NCBI GenBank assembly: GCA_024654025.1
Contig: JANLIR010000006.1
Location: forward strand, 1-33,491
Source: Candidatus Wolfebacteria bacterium
GTDB lineage: Bacteria; Patescibacteriota; Minisyncoccia; UBA6257; UBA9933
DNA: 33,491 nucleotides
Direction of reading: 5' to 3'
The stretch's first letter is position 1; the number at the start of each line of letters is the position of its first letter. Under the pieces are notes generated by a model that saw only the letters and a program-made list of their open reading frames with translations, was not told the origin of the DNA and did not search any database. Positions 24,827-33,389 of this stretch are shown one piece after another. The translations under genes and the position numbers were made by a program.

Positions 24827-25311
24827 CAGAGGAAAAATTAGTAAAAATTTTAAGCGAATTAAAAAGCATTAAACCAAAAAGCGATTATTCCAAAAAATCG
24901 CGAGTTTTACTTTTATCTTTGGCAAATCCGGAAGCCGCGCCTCGCCTTGCAACTTTTAGAAGCGTTTTTGATTTTTTAAGAGTGTCGGCTGTAACCGCTT
25001 TTGGAATCATTCTTCTTCTGACTATATTCAGTGGGGTTTCTTATGTGAATAAAAATTTCTCCCCTATTTTGCTGCCTGGACTAGACCAAAAAAGCGTTAT
25101 AACCGAGGCTGATGAAATAAACAATTCTATCGATGTCACCTTAAAAGAAATAACTTATTTAGATAATTCAACAGCGGCAACCAACAACCAAATCGATCAA
25201 GTTGCCAACAATAAAAAAACATTAGTGACTGAAACGGTTCCAACTCCAACCTCGACTAATTCCCAGTATGACCAGAAAATAAATGATTTACTTGAAAAGG
25301 CATCACAATAA
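24823..25311 (+). CDS. Single-TM protein, candidate anti-sigma/membrane partner
   Basis: ATGA overlap with the sigma gene; cytoplasmic N-terminus, then TM (VSAVTAFGIILLLTIFSGVSYV). Confidence 0.6.
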   Translation: MTEEKLVKILSELKSIKPKSDYSKKSRVLLLSLANPEAAPRLATFRSVFDFLRVSAVTAFGIILLLTIFSGVSYVNKNFSPILLPGLDQKSVITEADEINNSIDVTLKEITYLDNSTAATNNQIDQVANNKKTLVTETVPTPTSTNSQYDQKINDLLEKASQ

Positions 25312-25322
25312 GTTAAGTTGTA

Positions 25323-26104
25323 TGAATATTTATAGAAAAATGATGGTTGTAGTTTTTGCGACCTTAAGTCTTTTTTTATTTAAAGGTCCGGTTTTTGCCG
25401 ACCAAATAGACCAGAATCCTAGCTCAACCACCTCAACAACAGCTGTTGTTTCCGCTCTGGAATCTAAAAAAGAATCCCTTACCGACGCCCTAACCGCGTC
25501 CTATGACGAATTAAACGAACTAAAAAGTGAGGTAGAATCGATAAAAGTCAATGACCCGTGGGATAAAATAAAAACAAACTTGTTAAATCAGACCGATAAA
25601 ATAAAGGATTATTACAATAACTCCAGTGAAAAATTGGGCAGCGAAAATATTGATCAAGATTCAATTAAAAGCTTGGCTAAAGAATTAAAATATTTTAGAG
25701 AGGGAGTTTTTAGCGAATATTATAAAAATTCAATAAATTTTATTCTTATTTTTGAAGAAGCTAATTTGTTAAAAATTGCTGACAGCCGTTTAGATAAAAT
25801 TTCATCTGATCTCGCTAGATTGGAAAAACAATCCGTTTCAAAAACTAAAACATTAAAAACACTTTATAATGACGCGGATAAACATTTAAAACTAGCCCAC
25901 GATTTAAACGACAGCGCCAAAACTTTATTTTATAACTACTTGAATCCCGTAAAACCCGACGAAACAAAGCCGGAAGAAACCAACCAAAAAAAAGAAGATC
26001 AGATTTCCGACCCTCAAGCGCTAATACGCAATATTAGCCATAAATCTCTTGATGAGCTTAAGGCCACTTACGATATTTTTATAAATATGAGTAAAACCCT
26101 GTAG
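25323..26104 (+). CDS. Secreted helical protein of unknown function in the ECF cassette
   Basis: Signal peptide MNIYRKMMVVVFATLSLFLFKGPVFADQ; start placed at 25323 within the longer ORF. Confidence 0.65.
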
Positions 26105-26178
26105 TGAATTTTGGCTTAATAAAATTTGATTTTACCCCGCCAATGGCGGGGATAGCCAAAATCTACTACGGGGTAAAA
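26096..26178. repeat. Nested palindromic REP-like element at the end of the ECF cassette
   Basis: Centre CCCCGCC-AAT-GGCGGGG (26135-26151); outer arms ACCCTGTAGTGAATTTTGGC (26096-26115) and GCCAAAATCTACTACGGGGT (26155-26174), 17/20 complementary; also TTTTACCCCG/CGGGGTAAAA. Confidence 0.75.
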
Positions 26179-26211
26179 CCCTTTAAATTTAAAATAGATT
26201 TCATCGGCTAC

Positions 26212-26243
26212 AAAAAATTCCCCGAAATATCAGGGAATTTTTT
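26212..26243. terminator. Bidirectional rho-independent terminator between convergent ECF cassette and HU gene
   Basis: AAAAAATTCCC (26212-26222)/GGGAATTTTTT (26233-26243), perfect 11-bp stem. Confidence 0.8.
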
Positions 26244-26267
26244 CAAAAGCACGTTCCTTGTAAAAAA

Positions 26268-26543
26268 TTATTTAACTGCCTCCTTAAGAAGCTTTCCGGC
26301 TCTAAACTTAGGCTTTACAGAGGCAGCGATTTGAATTTTTTCACCAGTCTTAGGATTAACTCCCATCCTTGCCGCTCTTTTGACAATTTTGAAAACTCCG
26401 AAACCGGTAATCGCTACTTCCTCTCCACGACTTAGTGATTTAACAATTGTATCAAAAACCGCTTCTACTATTTCAGTGGCTTGTTTTTTAACCTCAAGAT
26501 TAGCCGCTTTCATTACTGCTTCAACTAAATCTGTTTTTTTCAT
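26268..26543 (-). CDS. HU-family DNA-binding protein
   Basis: MKKTDLVEAVMKAANLEVKKQATEIVEAVFDTIVKSLSRGEEVAITGFGVFKIVKRAARMGVNPKTGEKIQIAASVKPKFRAGKLLKEAV. Confidence 0.97.
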   Translation of the reverse strand: MKKTDLVEAVMKAANLEVKKQATEIVEAVFDTIVKSLSRGEEVAITGFGVFKIVKRAARMGVNPKTGEKIQIAASVKPKFRAGKLLKEAVK

Positions 26544-26714
26544 AATACTATTTCACAAATTTTCACAAATATACCCGCTAATAACACAAATAACCATTCG
26601 TGAAATTAACGCTCAAATTCGTGTTTATTCGTATATCAAATTCGACCTTTAAACCTATTGCCTAAAATTATATAGGGAAAATCAACTAAATACAACATTT
26701 TGTGGATAACTTCC

Positions 26715-28250
26715 CTATTTGGCGTACTCTACCGCTCTTACTTCTCTTATAATGTTAACCTTTATCTCGCCCGGGTACTTTAATTCCCCTTCAATTCTAG
26801 CGGCAATGTCCCGCGCCAGCTGGAAAGCTCCAAAATCGTCTATCTTCTCAGGAGTAACGAAAATCCTTATTTCCCTGCCTCCGGAAATAGCATATGCGGA
26901 TTTTACTCCCTCAAAGCCGGTGGCGATTTTTTCCAAATCCTCTAAACGCTTTATGTAATTTTCCATATTTTCTCTTCTAGCTCCCGGGCGGGCAGCCGAT
27001 AAAGCGTCGGCAGCCGCGATAACAAACGATTCCGGAGTAGAAAACGGATAATCTTCATGATGCGCCATCATTGTTTCTATAACATTTTCGGCTACTCCAT
27101 ATTTTTTTAGAATTTTCTGCCCTAATTCCACGTGATTACCTTGCACTTCATGATCTATGGCCTTACCAATATCATGAAGTAACCCGGCTTTTTTAGCTAC
27201 CTCGGCATTTATCCCAAGCTCTGAAGCAATCATCGCCGACAAATGCGCCACCTCTATTGAATGAACAAGCGCGTTTTGGCCATAGCTGGTTCTGAAATGC
27301 AACCTGCCGACTAATTGAATGATTTCTTTGGGCAAATCATAAACGCCCACTTCATACACGGCTTCTTCGCCTATTTCGTTAACTCTTTTATTAATTTCCT
27401 GTTTAGCTTCCTCGACTTTCTCTTCTATTCTGGCTGGTTGAATACGGCCGTCTTTTACGAGTTTCTTAAGCGCTAAATTAGCGATTTCCCGGCGCATTGG
27501 ATCAAAAGAAGAAATAACAATATAATCCGGCGCTTCGTCTATTATAAATTCAACGCCGGTCGCTCTTTCAAGCGCTTTGATGTTTCTACCATCGCGGCCG
27601 ATTATTTTCCCTTTCAAGTCCTCGTTTTCAAGCGGAAAAACACTAGTGGTAATTTCCGAAACATGAGAACGGCTATACCGGCCAATAGCTGTTAAAAGTA
27701 TTTCCAAAATCTTTTTTTCAACTTCTTCCTTTCTCTCTTTTTCCAATTTTTGCAGAGCGGAAACTAAATCTTCCTGATATTTTTCTTTGGTCCTTTCCAA
27801 AATAAGAATCTTTGCTTGCTCGGGGGTCAAGCTAGCCCGTTTTTCAACTTCTTGGTCGGCTTTTTTCTTAAGTTCTTCTACCTCGAATTTCCCTTTTTTT
27901 ACTTCTTCTACGTTACGGCTTAATTCCGTTTCTTTAAACCTCAAATCGCTCAATTGTTTTTCAATTGTTTCTTCTTTTTTTATTATTCTCTCCTGTTCTC
28001 GGTCTATATGCAGTTTTCTTTCTCTTTCTTCTTTTTTTGTTTCTTCAATAATTGAGGCGGATTTTTCCTGCGCTTCCAATACGATTTCCTTGGCTTTTGA
28101 TTTAGCCTCTTCAAACTGCCTTTTTACTTTTTCCTCAATGGAGTTTTTAAGCCGCGAACTGCTTAAGTGGCGGATTAAATAACCAACTACCGCGCCTACT
28201 AAAACCAAAATTGCCCAAAAAATTGGGTTTGAATTCATAAATTGAATCAA
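26715..28250 (-). CDS. rny: Ribonuclease Y
   Basis: N-terminal TM, coiled coil, KH domain (GKIIGRDGRNIKALERATGVEFIIDEAPDYIVISSFDPMRREIA), HD domain (LLHDIGKAIDHEVQGNHVELG). Confidence 0.97.
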   Translation of the reverse strand: MIQFMNSNPIFWAILVLVGAVVGYLIRHLSSSRLKNSIEEKVKRQFEEAKSKAKEIVLEAQEKSASIIEETKKEERERKLHIDREQERIIKKEETIEKQLSDLRFKETELSRNVEEVKKGKFEVEELKKKADQEVEKRASLTPEQAKILILERTKEKYQEDLVSALQKLEKERKEEVEKKILEILLTAIGRYSRSHVSEITTSVFPLENEDLKGKIIGRDGRNIKALERATGVEFIIDEAPDYIVISSFDPMRREIANLALKKLVKDGRIQPARIEEKVEEAKQEINKRVNEIGEEAVYEVGVYDLPKEIIQLVGRLHFRTSYGQNALVHSIEVAHLSAMIASELGINAEVAKKAGLLHDIGKAIDHEVQGNHVELGQKILKKYGVAENVIETMMAHHEDYPFSTPESFVIAAADALSAARPGARRENMENYIKRLEDLEKIATGFEGVKSAYAISGGREIRIFVTPEKIDDFGAFQLARDIAARIEGELKYPGEIKVNIIREVRAVEYAK

Positions 28251-28399
28251 CCTCTAATGCTTCTGATAATTTTATGAATGCGCCAAAAAATCGCGGATTT
28301 GTATTCGCTTTTTCTGTGGCGTTATTTCGTAAAATTTCCAAATTCATTAAAAAGTTTTTAATTAATTTTCGGCTGTTTTATTGGGTTAATTATAAATCA

Positions 28400-28432
28400 A
28401 AAACAAGCGCTGTCAATGACGGCGCTTGTTTT
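28400..28432. terminator. Bidirectional terminator-like hairpin downstream of the FN3/peptidoglycan-binding gene
   Basis: AAAACAAGCGC/GCGCTTGTTTT perfect 11-bp stem with flanking T/A runs. Confidence 0.75.
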
Positions 28433-28470
28433 GTAAAAAATTTTTGTCTTAGCTTGCTTCTTACTGCTCC

Positions 28471-30909
28471 TTATTGCTGTCCTGCTTTAAGTTTTTTTAA
28501 CTGCTCCAAAAGCACTAGTATCCGAACTTCGATTTGCCTTATTAATTCCTTAAGTTGAGCGATTAATTCGGCTTTAGAAAGAGGCTTTGTAGAAGTGGTA
28601 GTTGAAGTGGAATAAGTTGACGGAGAGTAAATGCCCCCGTAAGAAATAAGGTAATTAAGTTTGCCTCTGGTTGAAGGGCCTACTTCTCCGTAGCCGGGAG
28701 TGGAGGGACTGGCAATACCATACGTTTCCTGAAATCTTTGAACTGCTCTTTGGGTAGCTGGACCGTAATAACCGGTTATTTGCTGCTGGGGATAAATAGT
28801 TGGATTGGCGGACAATAATTCCTGAAGTTTCTTTACTTCGTCTCCGGATTTGCCAATGGTTAGATATTGAGTAAAAGTGAAGCTCGACACACTTGAAGGA
28901 ATAACAATTTGGCCGGTCCCTGAAACAGTTGGCTGAATGGTTGCTGTTGGTTGGGTGGTTGGAGCTGGCTGGGAAACAATAGAAGTTTGGCCGGGTTCTG
29001 CTTTTAGAACCACGGGTTGAGAATAATTATTGTTGGCGTCATAGGAATAAAGCGCGTAGTAATAGGTTTTCACCGCATCAATATAACTATCGATAAAATT
29101 CTGCAGGTTGTTGTTATAAACTATTGAGCCGTCAGTTCTTGAGGAAGGAGCTAAATTTTCTTTTCTGACTACCAATACTCCCCGGAAGTCTGATTCCGTT
29201 GTGTTTGTCCAGACAATCGTAACTGAATTACCGCTTCGCGATATTTTAGTATTTAAAGGCGCTTGCGGAGGCGTCGTATCAATTGATGCGCCCCCTCCAC
29301 CTCCACCGCCTCCACTACCGCTAGACGGGAGGGTTGTTGCCGTAACATTATTAACAGTGATTGCAACCGAATTAGACGTTGCCTGATTGCCCGAAGAATC
29401 TCTGGCAGTGGCGGTAAGCGAATGAGACCCATTTGCGGAAGTTTGCGTATTCCATGGCGCCAAATAAGGAGGGGTCGTAACTTCTGCGGCAATAACTACT
29501 CCGTCTAACTTAAATGTTACCCCTGCAACGGAAACGTTATCAGAAGCCGTGGCTGATACAGTTATAGTTCCTGAAACTGTTGATCCTGAAGCAGGTGAAG
29601 ATATCGAAACCGTCGGAGGAGTCGTGTCAGGGGCCGGATTAACAATTATTACAGCTCTGTTTTCAGCAGCCATTATCCCCCTTTCAACAATAACTTTGGC
29701 AGAATAAGTACCGGGAATTGAATAAGAACAAAGATTAGTAGCCGTATAAGTGGTCCCAGTTTGATTGTCATATTTCCCATTATAAGGAAGCGTGATATTA
29801 GTGCCGGAATCAGATCTGTTGCAATAAAAAGTATAATTTATATTTCCTGTTTGCGAACCGGAAACGCTTGCGATTAATGAAGCATTTGGCAAAGTTGAAG
29901 TTCCGATATTAGGAGAGGCTGTTAAAGTAGTCGACAGAGTAAAAGATTGGGTTGTGGCAGAAGGAATATTTGATAATCCTGAAACATTTCCCGCGGGGTC
30001 TGTGGTTCGAATGGCAAAATAATAAGTTGTTATAGCAGACAATCCGGAAATAGTCATTGATTGGGCTGTGCCGGCGACGGATGGGGCGGGTTCTCCGGTT
30101 ACCTGAATAGCTGAGGCCCAATTAGACAACGTTATTGTTGAAGCTGAATATCTGATGTCATAGCTGGCGGCAGTCCCTACGCTTCCGTCATTTCCAGGAG
30201 CTGTCCAGTTCAATTGAATTGAGGTTTGAGTCGTATTAGAAGTTGAAAGATTAGCAATGCTTGCAGGAGGAGTAGTGTCCAGAACTGCCGGAGTTGTCGC
30301 CGAAGCTGAAGTTGACTGAGCCGAAACATTCCCAGCCGCGTCATAAGCGGCGACTGTGTATGAATAAGCAGTGGCCGGTGAAAGACCAATGTCAGAATAA
30401 GAATTAGTGGCAGAAGTGCCTACTTGCGCTCCTCCTCGATAAATTCTGTATCCGGTTACGCCTATATTGTCGGTGGAAGCTGTCCAGGAAAGATTTATTT
30501 GGGAAGAAGAAATTGCTGTGGCTGATAAATTTGTTGGTATTGTGGGAGGAGTTGTATCACCTACCGCCGGTAAAACTTTGCTTACCTCCGCGGAAAAACA
30601 ACTTGCGTTATTAGAAGTATCATAAGCGGCTACGGAAAAGTACCAAGTCATGCCGTCGGTTAAACTATTAAAGGTATGAGAAGTGGTAAGCCCGACGCTT
30701 AAATTGTTAGCGTATCCCCCTGGGGGGCAAGCGCCGGTTCTGAGGCTAGTGCCGTAATAAATCCTATAGCCAGCTAGGTCCGGCTCGGTATTAGCGTTCC
30801 AATTTAAAGTTGCCGATCCGGCAAACGCTTGGTTAGTAAAAATTCCGCCTGAAATTAAAACAGCCGCCAAAAATAACGGCGTGATTAAAAATTTTTTATA
30901 TATATTCAT
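28471..30909 (-). CDS. Secreted multidomain protein: FN3 repeats, Ig-like domain, poly-Gly linker, C-terminal peptidoglycan-binding domain and coiled-coil tail
   Basis: Signal peptide; repeated DTTPP...Y.I.Y motifs; SSGSGGGGGGGGAS; QYLTIGKSGDEVKKLQELL...ITGYYGPATQRAVQRFQ...GEVGPSTRGKLN. Confidence 0.9.
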   Translation of the reverse strand: MNIYKKFLITPLFLAAVLISGGIFTNQAFAGSATLNWNANTEPDLAGYRIYYGTSLRTGACPPGGYANNLSVGLTTSHTFNSLTDGMTWYFSVAAYDTSNNASCFSAEVSKVLPAVGDTTPPTIPTNLSATAISSSQINLSWTASTDNIGVTGYRIYRGGAQVGTSATNSYSDIGLSPATAYSYTVAAYDAAGNVSAQSTSASATTPAVLDTTPPASIANLSTSNTTQTSIQLNWTAPGNDGSVGTAASYDIRYSASTITLSNWASAIQVTGEPAPSVAGTAQSMTISGLSAITTYYFAIRTTDPAGNVSGLSNIPSATTQSFTLSTTLTASPNIGTSTLPNASLIASVSGSQTGNINYTFYCNRSDSGTNITLPYNGKYDNQTGTTYTATNLCSYSIPGTYSAKVIVERGIMAAENRAVIIVNPAPDTTPPTVSISSPASGSTVSGTITVSATASDNVSVAGVTFKLDGVVIAAEVTTPPYLAPWNTQTSANGSHSLTATARDSSGNQATSNSVAITVNNVTATTLPSSGSGGGGGGGGASIDTTPPQAPLNTKISRSGNSVTIVWTNTTESDFRGVLVVRKENLAPSSRTDGSIVYNNNLQNFIDSYIDAVKTYYYALYSYDANNNYSQPVVLKAEPGQTSIVSQPAPTTQPTATIQPTVSGTGQIVIPSSVSSFTFTQYLTIGKSGDEVKKLQELLSANPTIYPQQQITGYYGPATQRAVQRFQETYGIASPSTPGYGEVGPSTRGKLNYLISYGGIYSPSTYSTSTTTSTKPLSKAELIAQLKELIRQIEVRILVLLEQLKKLKAGQQ

Positions 30910-30938
30910 TTTTTAATTTGTTTTGACGACTATTTTTA

Positions 30939-31376
30939 TTATTTTTGAATTATTTTTTTAACTTCTGTTGAAAAACAGCTTTCGTTTCCTGATTTATCGT
31001 AAGAAGTTATGGAAAAATAATAGTCTTTTCCTGTTTCTAGCTTTTCTATAGTATAACTTGTTTTATTGCCTATATCCACCTTTTGTGGATAACCCCCTGG
31101 CGGGCAATTACCGGTTCGGGGTGTTGCGCCATAGTAAATTTTATAGCCCGCTAAGTCCACTTCTTTATTCGGGCTCCAGGAAAGAGTCGCTTTGCCGTTG
31201 GGGAATATATTAGGAATTAAACTGCTAGTGGACGCGTTATCGACAGATTTTTGTTCAAAATTTTTATTAACCGAAGGCGCCCCGTCTTTTTTTGACGCGT
31301 AAAACCAGTATCCAAATAACCCGACTATCACTATCGCTGCGATTAAAATACCTAATACTTTTTTTGTTTTATCCAT
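30939..31376 (-). CDS. Membrane-anchored single FN3-domain protein, paralogous to the N-terminal domain of 28471..30909
   Basis: N-terminal TM; LSWSPNKEVDLAGYKIYYGATPRTGNCPPGGYPQKVDIGNKTSYT. Confidence 0.82.
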   Translation of the reverse strand: MDKTKKVLGILIAAIVIVGLFGYWFYASKKDGAPSVNKNFEQKSVDNASTSSLIPNIFPNGKATLSWSPNKEVDLAGYKIYYGATPRTGNCPPGGYPQKVDIGNKTSYTIEKLETGKDYYFSITSYDKSGNESCFSTEVKKIIQK

Positions 31377-31513
31377 TGGTATTATTATATCAAATTTAAA
31401 TAATTATAAAATCTTCTTATCCACAATCGTTTTGTTGCGCATTTCGTCAAATCTCGTTAAGAAAATTTTTTGATCTAGCTCAAGAGTGATGGTGTCGAAC
31501 TGAAATCTTATTT

Positions 31514-32200
31514 TTAGCTAATGACATCGGATTTCAATTTCTTGGCTTCTTTGATGAAAAAATTCTGCCATTCGTGATGATTGATGGATTTTAGCATTCG
31601 CGGGTAATCGGTCATCTCTGATGCCTCCAAAAGCCGAGCCCCTAATTCAATAAATGTGATGTCCCAATCAAATTTCGCTTTGGCTTGGGTTAACAACTCG
31701 CGAAAATCGTATTTTTTTTCTTTCAAGATGAAATAAAGATCTATAAAATCTCTCGCTCTGGGTTTCAATACAATTGTATGCGTTTTATCAACGCCTATAT
31801 CATAAATGCTTTCAACTTCCAAATTGCCAAACTTTACGCCGCGTTCAATCCGCGGAAATGGATAATAATTGAAATCAACCTTAAGAATGTCGCCGTCGAT
31901 AAATTTGAGGAATAACGTGAATAATCCCATAACTTGTTTGGTCTCAATTTTATCAATACCAAATTTTTTTAGCCGATTTTGAAAAAATCTCAAGACGGGG
32001 AAAGGATTCACTTCTTGATTTTCGGTAAAGAAATCCAAATCTTCGGAGATCCGATGTTTTAAATAGAACTCAGAAAGAGCAGTGCCGCCCGCCAAATAAA
32101 AACGTTTTGAAAAATAATCTTCTCCAGCAACAGCTTTTAGAATATCACTCTGATGCGCTGTTAAGATGCTTTTATTTTTATTTTGCTCTTTTTTGGCCAT
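31514..32200 (-). CDS. Nucleotidyl transferase AbiEii/AbiGii-type toxin family protein
   Basis: FYLAGGTALSEFYLKHRISEDLDFFT; VDFNYYPF; LKPRARDFIDLYFIL. Confidence 0.85.
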   Translation of the reverse strand: MAKKEQNKNKSILTAHQSDILKAVAGEDYFSKRFYLAGGTALSEFYLKHRISEDLDFFTENQEVNPFPVLRFFQNRLKKFGIDKIETKQVMGLFTLFLKFIDGDILKVDFNYYPFPRIERGVKFGNLEVESIYDIGVDKTHTIVLKPRARDFIDLYFILKEKKYDFRELLTQAKAKFDWDITFIELGARLLEASEMTDYPRMLKSINHHEWQNFFIKEAKKLKSDVIS

Positions 32201-32394
32201 AATAAAAATTCTAAAAATAGCCGATAACGATGGTCTATTCTTTTGCTGATAAAATTCCAATATTTCTTTAATTCTTGTTCATCAAGCTTCTCACCGGGTT
32301 CACCGAAGTTTATCATCTGCTCAAGCCGCCAAATTTTATATCTTTCAGGGTCCTCTTTTTTGAATTTTTTCTCATCAATTGACCAATTATACAT
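32161..32394 (-). CDS. Small partner protein of the AbiEii-like gene (candidate antitoxin)
   Basis: 77-aa ORF overlapping the AbiEii-like start by 40 nt. Confidence 0.65.
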   Translation of the reverse strand: MYNWSIDEKKFKKEDPERYKIWRLEQMINFGEPGEKLDEQELKKYWNFISKRIDHRYRLFLEFLLWPKKSKIKIKAS

Positions 32395-32458
32395 ATATAT
32401 ATTATAGCAAATTTTAAGACTTTATACCAGCAAAAAATTACCCTTGGATTTGCTCTTG

Positions 32459-32576
32459 TTACGTCTTGCGATGACGTAAATATTATAATGAGGGCTTTTT
32501 GAGTTGAATCAAGATTTGATTCAATTGATTTTGTAGGTAATTTATTTGTTCAAGGAGATTGAGAATTTTTCTTGTT
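32459..32576. repeat. 118-bp direct repeat, copy 1: truncated 3' end of a peptidoglycan-binding gene plus hairpin
   Basis: Gapless alignment to 33272-33389 with about 16 mismatches; minus strand encodes TRKILNLLEQINYLQNQLNQILIQLKKPSL*. Confidence 0.88.
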
Positions 32577-32582
32577 AAATTT

Positions 32583-32933
32583 TCAAATCTTTAAATCTTT
32601 TTTTAGTTTTCGTATTTGTTTTTTAAAAGGCGGTAAATCTTCTGTTACCGACTTCCAAAGTATTTCTTCGTCAACCGCAAAATATTCGTGAACAATCTTA
32701 TTTCTCATACCCATAATTTCACGCCAAGGAATATCTGGATATTTCTGTTTAATTTCTTTCGGCAAATTTTTAATAGATTCGCCAAGTATCGTAAAATTCC
32801 TGATGATAGCATCAATGGTTTTTGTGTCCTTCGTAAAATCTTCAAACTTATATCCCTTGGAATATTTTTCTATTTTTCCAATGGAATCCCAAATGTCGTC
32901 TACATACAATTTAGCGCTTCTTCGCTTAGACAT
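32583..32933 (-). CDS. HEPN (DUF86)-family protein, candidate toxin
   Basis: MRNKIVHEYFAVDEEILW HEPN motif; overlaps the upstream MNT gene by 8 nt. Confidence 0.9.
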   Translation of the reverse strand: MSKRRSAKLYVDDIWDSIGKIEKYSKGYKFEDFTKDTKTIDAIIRNFTILGESIKNLPKEIKQKYPDIPWREIMGMRNKIVHEYFAVDEEILWKSVTEDLPPFKKQIRKLKKDLKI

Positions 32934-33216
32934 AAATAGTTTCCTTGAGAATATCTTTTTTAATCGCCCGTTTAAGAGCTTTTTTGGTTACTAAATCAAC
33001 TTTTCTTTTTAGAATTTTCTTTAAAAAATATTCCAATCTGATAAATTCAAACATCCCAATCGGCTCATTAAATTCTACCAATACATCAATATCGCTTTTT
33101 TTGTTCGCCTCATTTCTGGCAACCGAACCAAAGATACCCATTTTTTTCACATGGTATCTTTGTCTCAAAAACGGCTTTTGCGATTTTAATTTTTCTCTAA
33201 TTTGTTCCCTTTCCAT
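32926..33216 (-). CDS. MNT-type minimal nucleotidyltransferase, candidate antitoxin
   Basis: GSVARNEANKKSDIDVLVEF (GSx10DxD motif). Confidence 0.92.
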   Translation of the reverse strand: MEREQIREKLKSQKPFLRQRYHVKKMGIFGSVARNEANKKSDIDVLVEFNEPIGMFEFIRLEYFLKKILKRKVDLVTKKALKRAIKKDILKETIYV

Positions 33217-33271
33217 ATTTTTACTATACCATTATGGAATTTTTTTTCAATTCAACCTGATACATTAATAT

Positions 33272-33389
33272 TTACGTCTTGCGATGACGTAAATATTATA
33301 ACGAGGGCTTTTTGAGTTGAATCAGGAGTTGATTCAGTTGATTTTGCAAATCGTTTATTTGTAGGAGTAGATTAAGTATCTTTCTTGTT
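33272..33389. repeat. 118-bp direct repeat, copy 2 (3' end of the off-window peptidoglycan-binding gene plus hairpin)
   Basis: Contains TTACGTC-TTGCGAT-GACGTAA hairpin and LNQLLIQLKKPSL* coding sequence. Confidence 0.88.
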
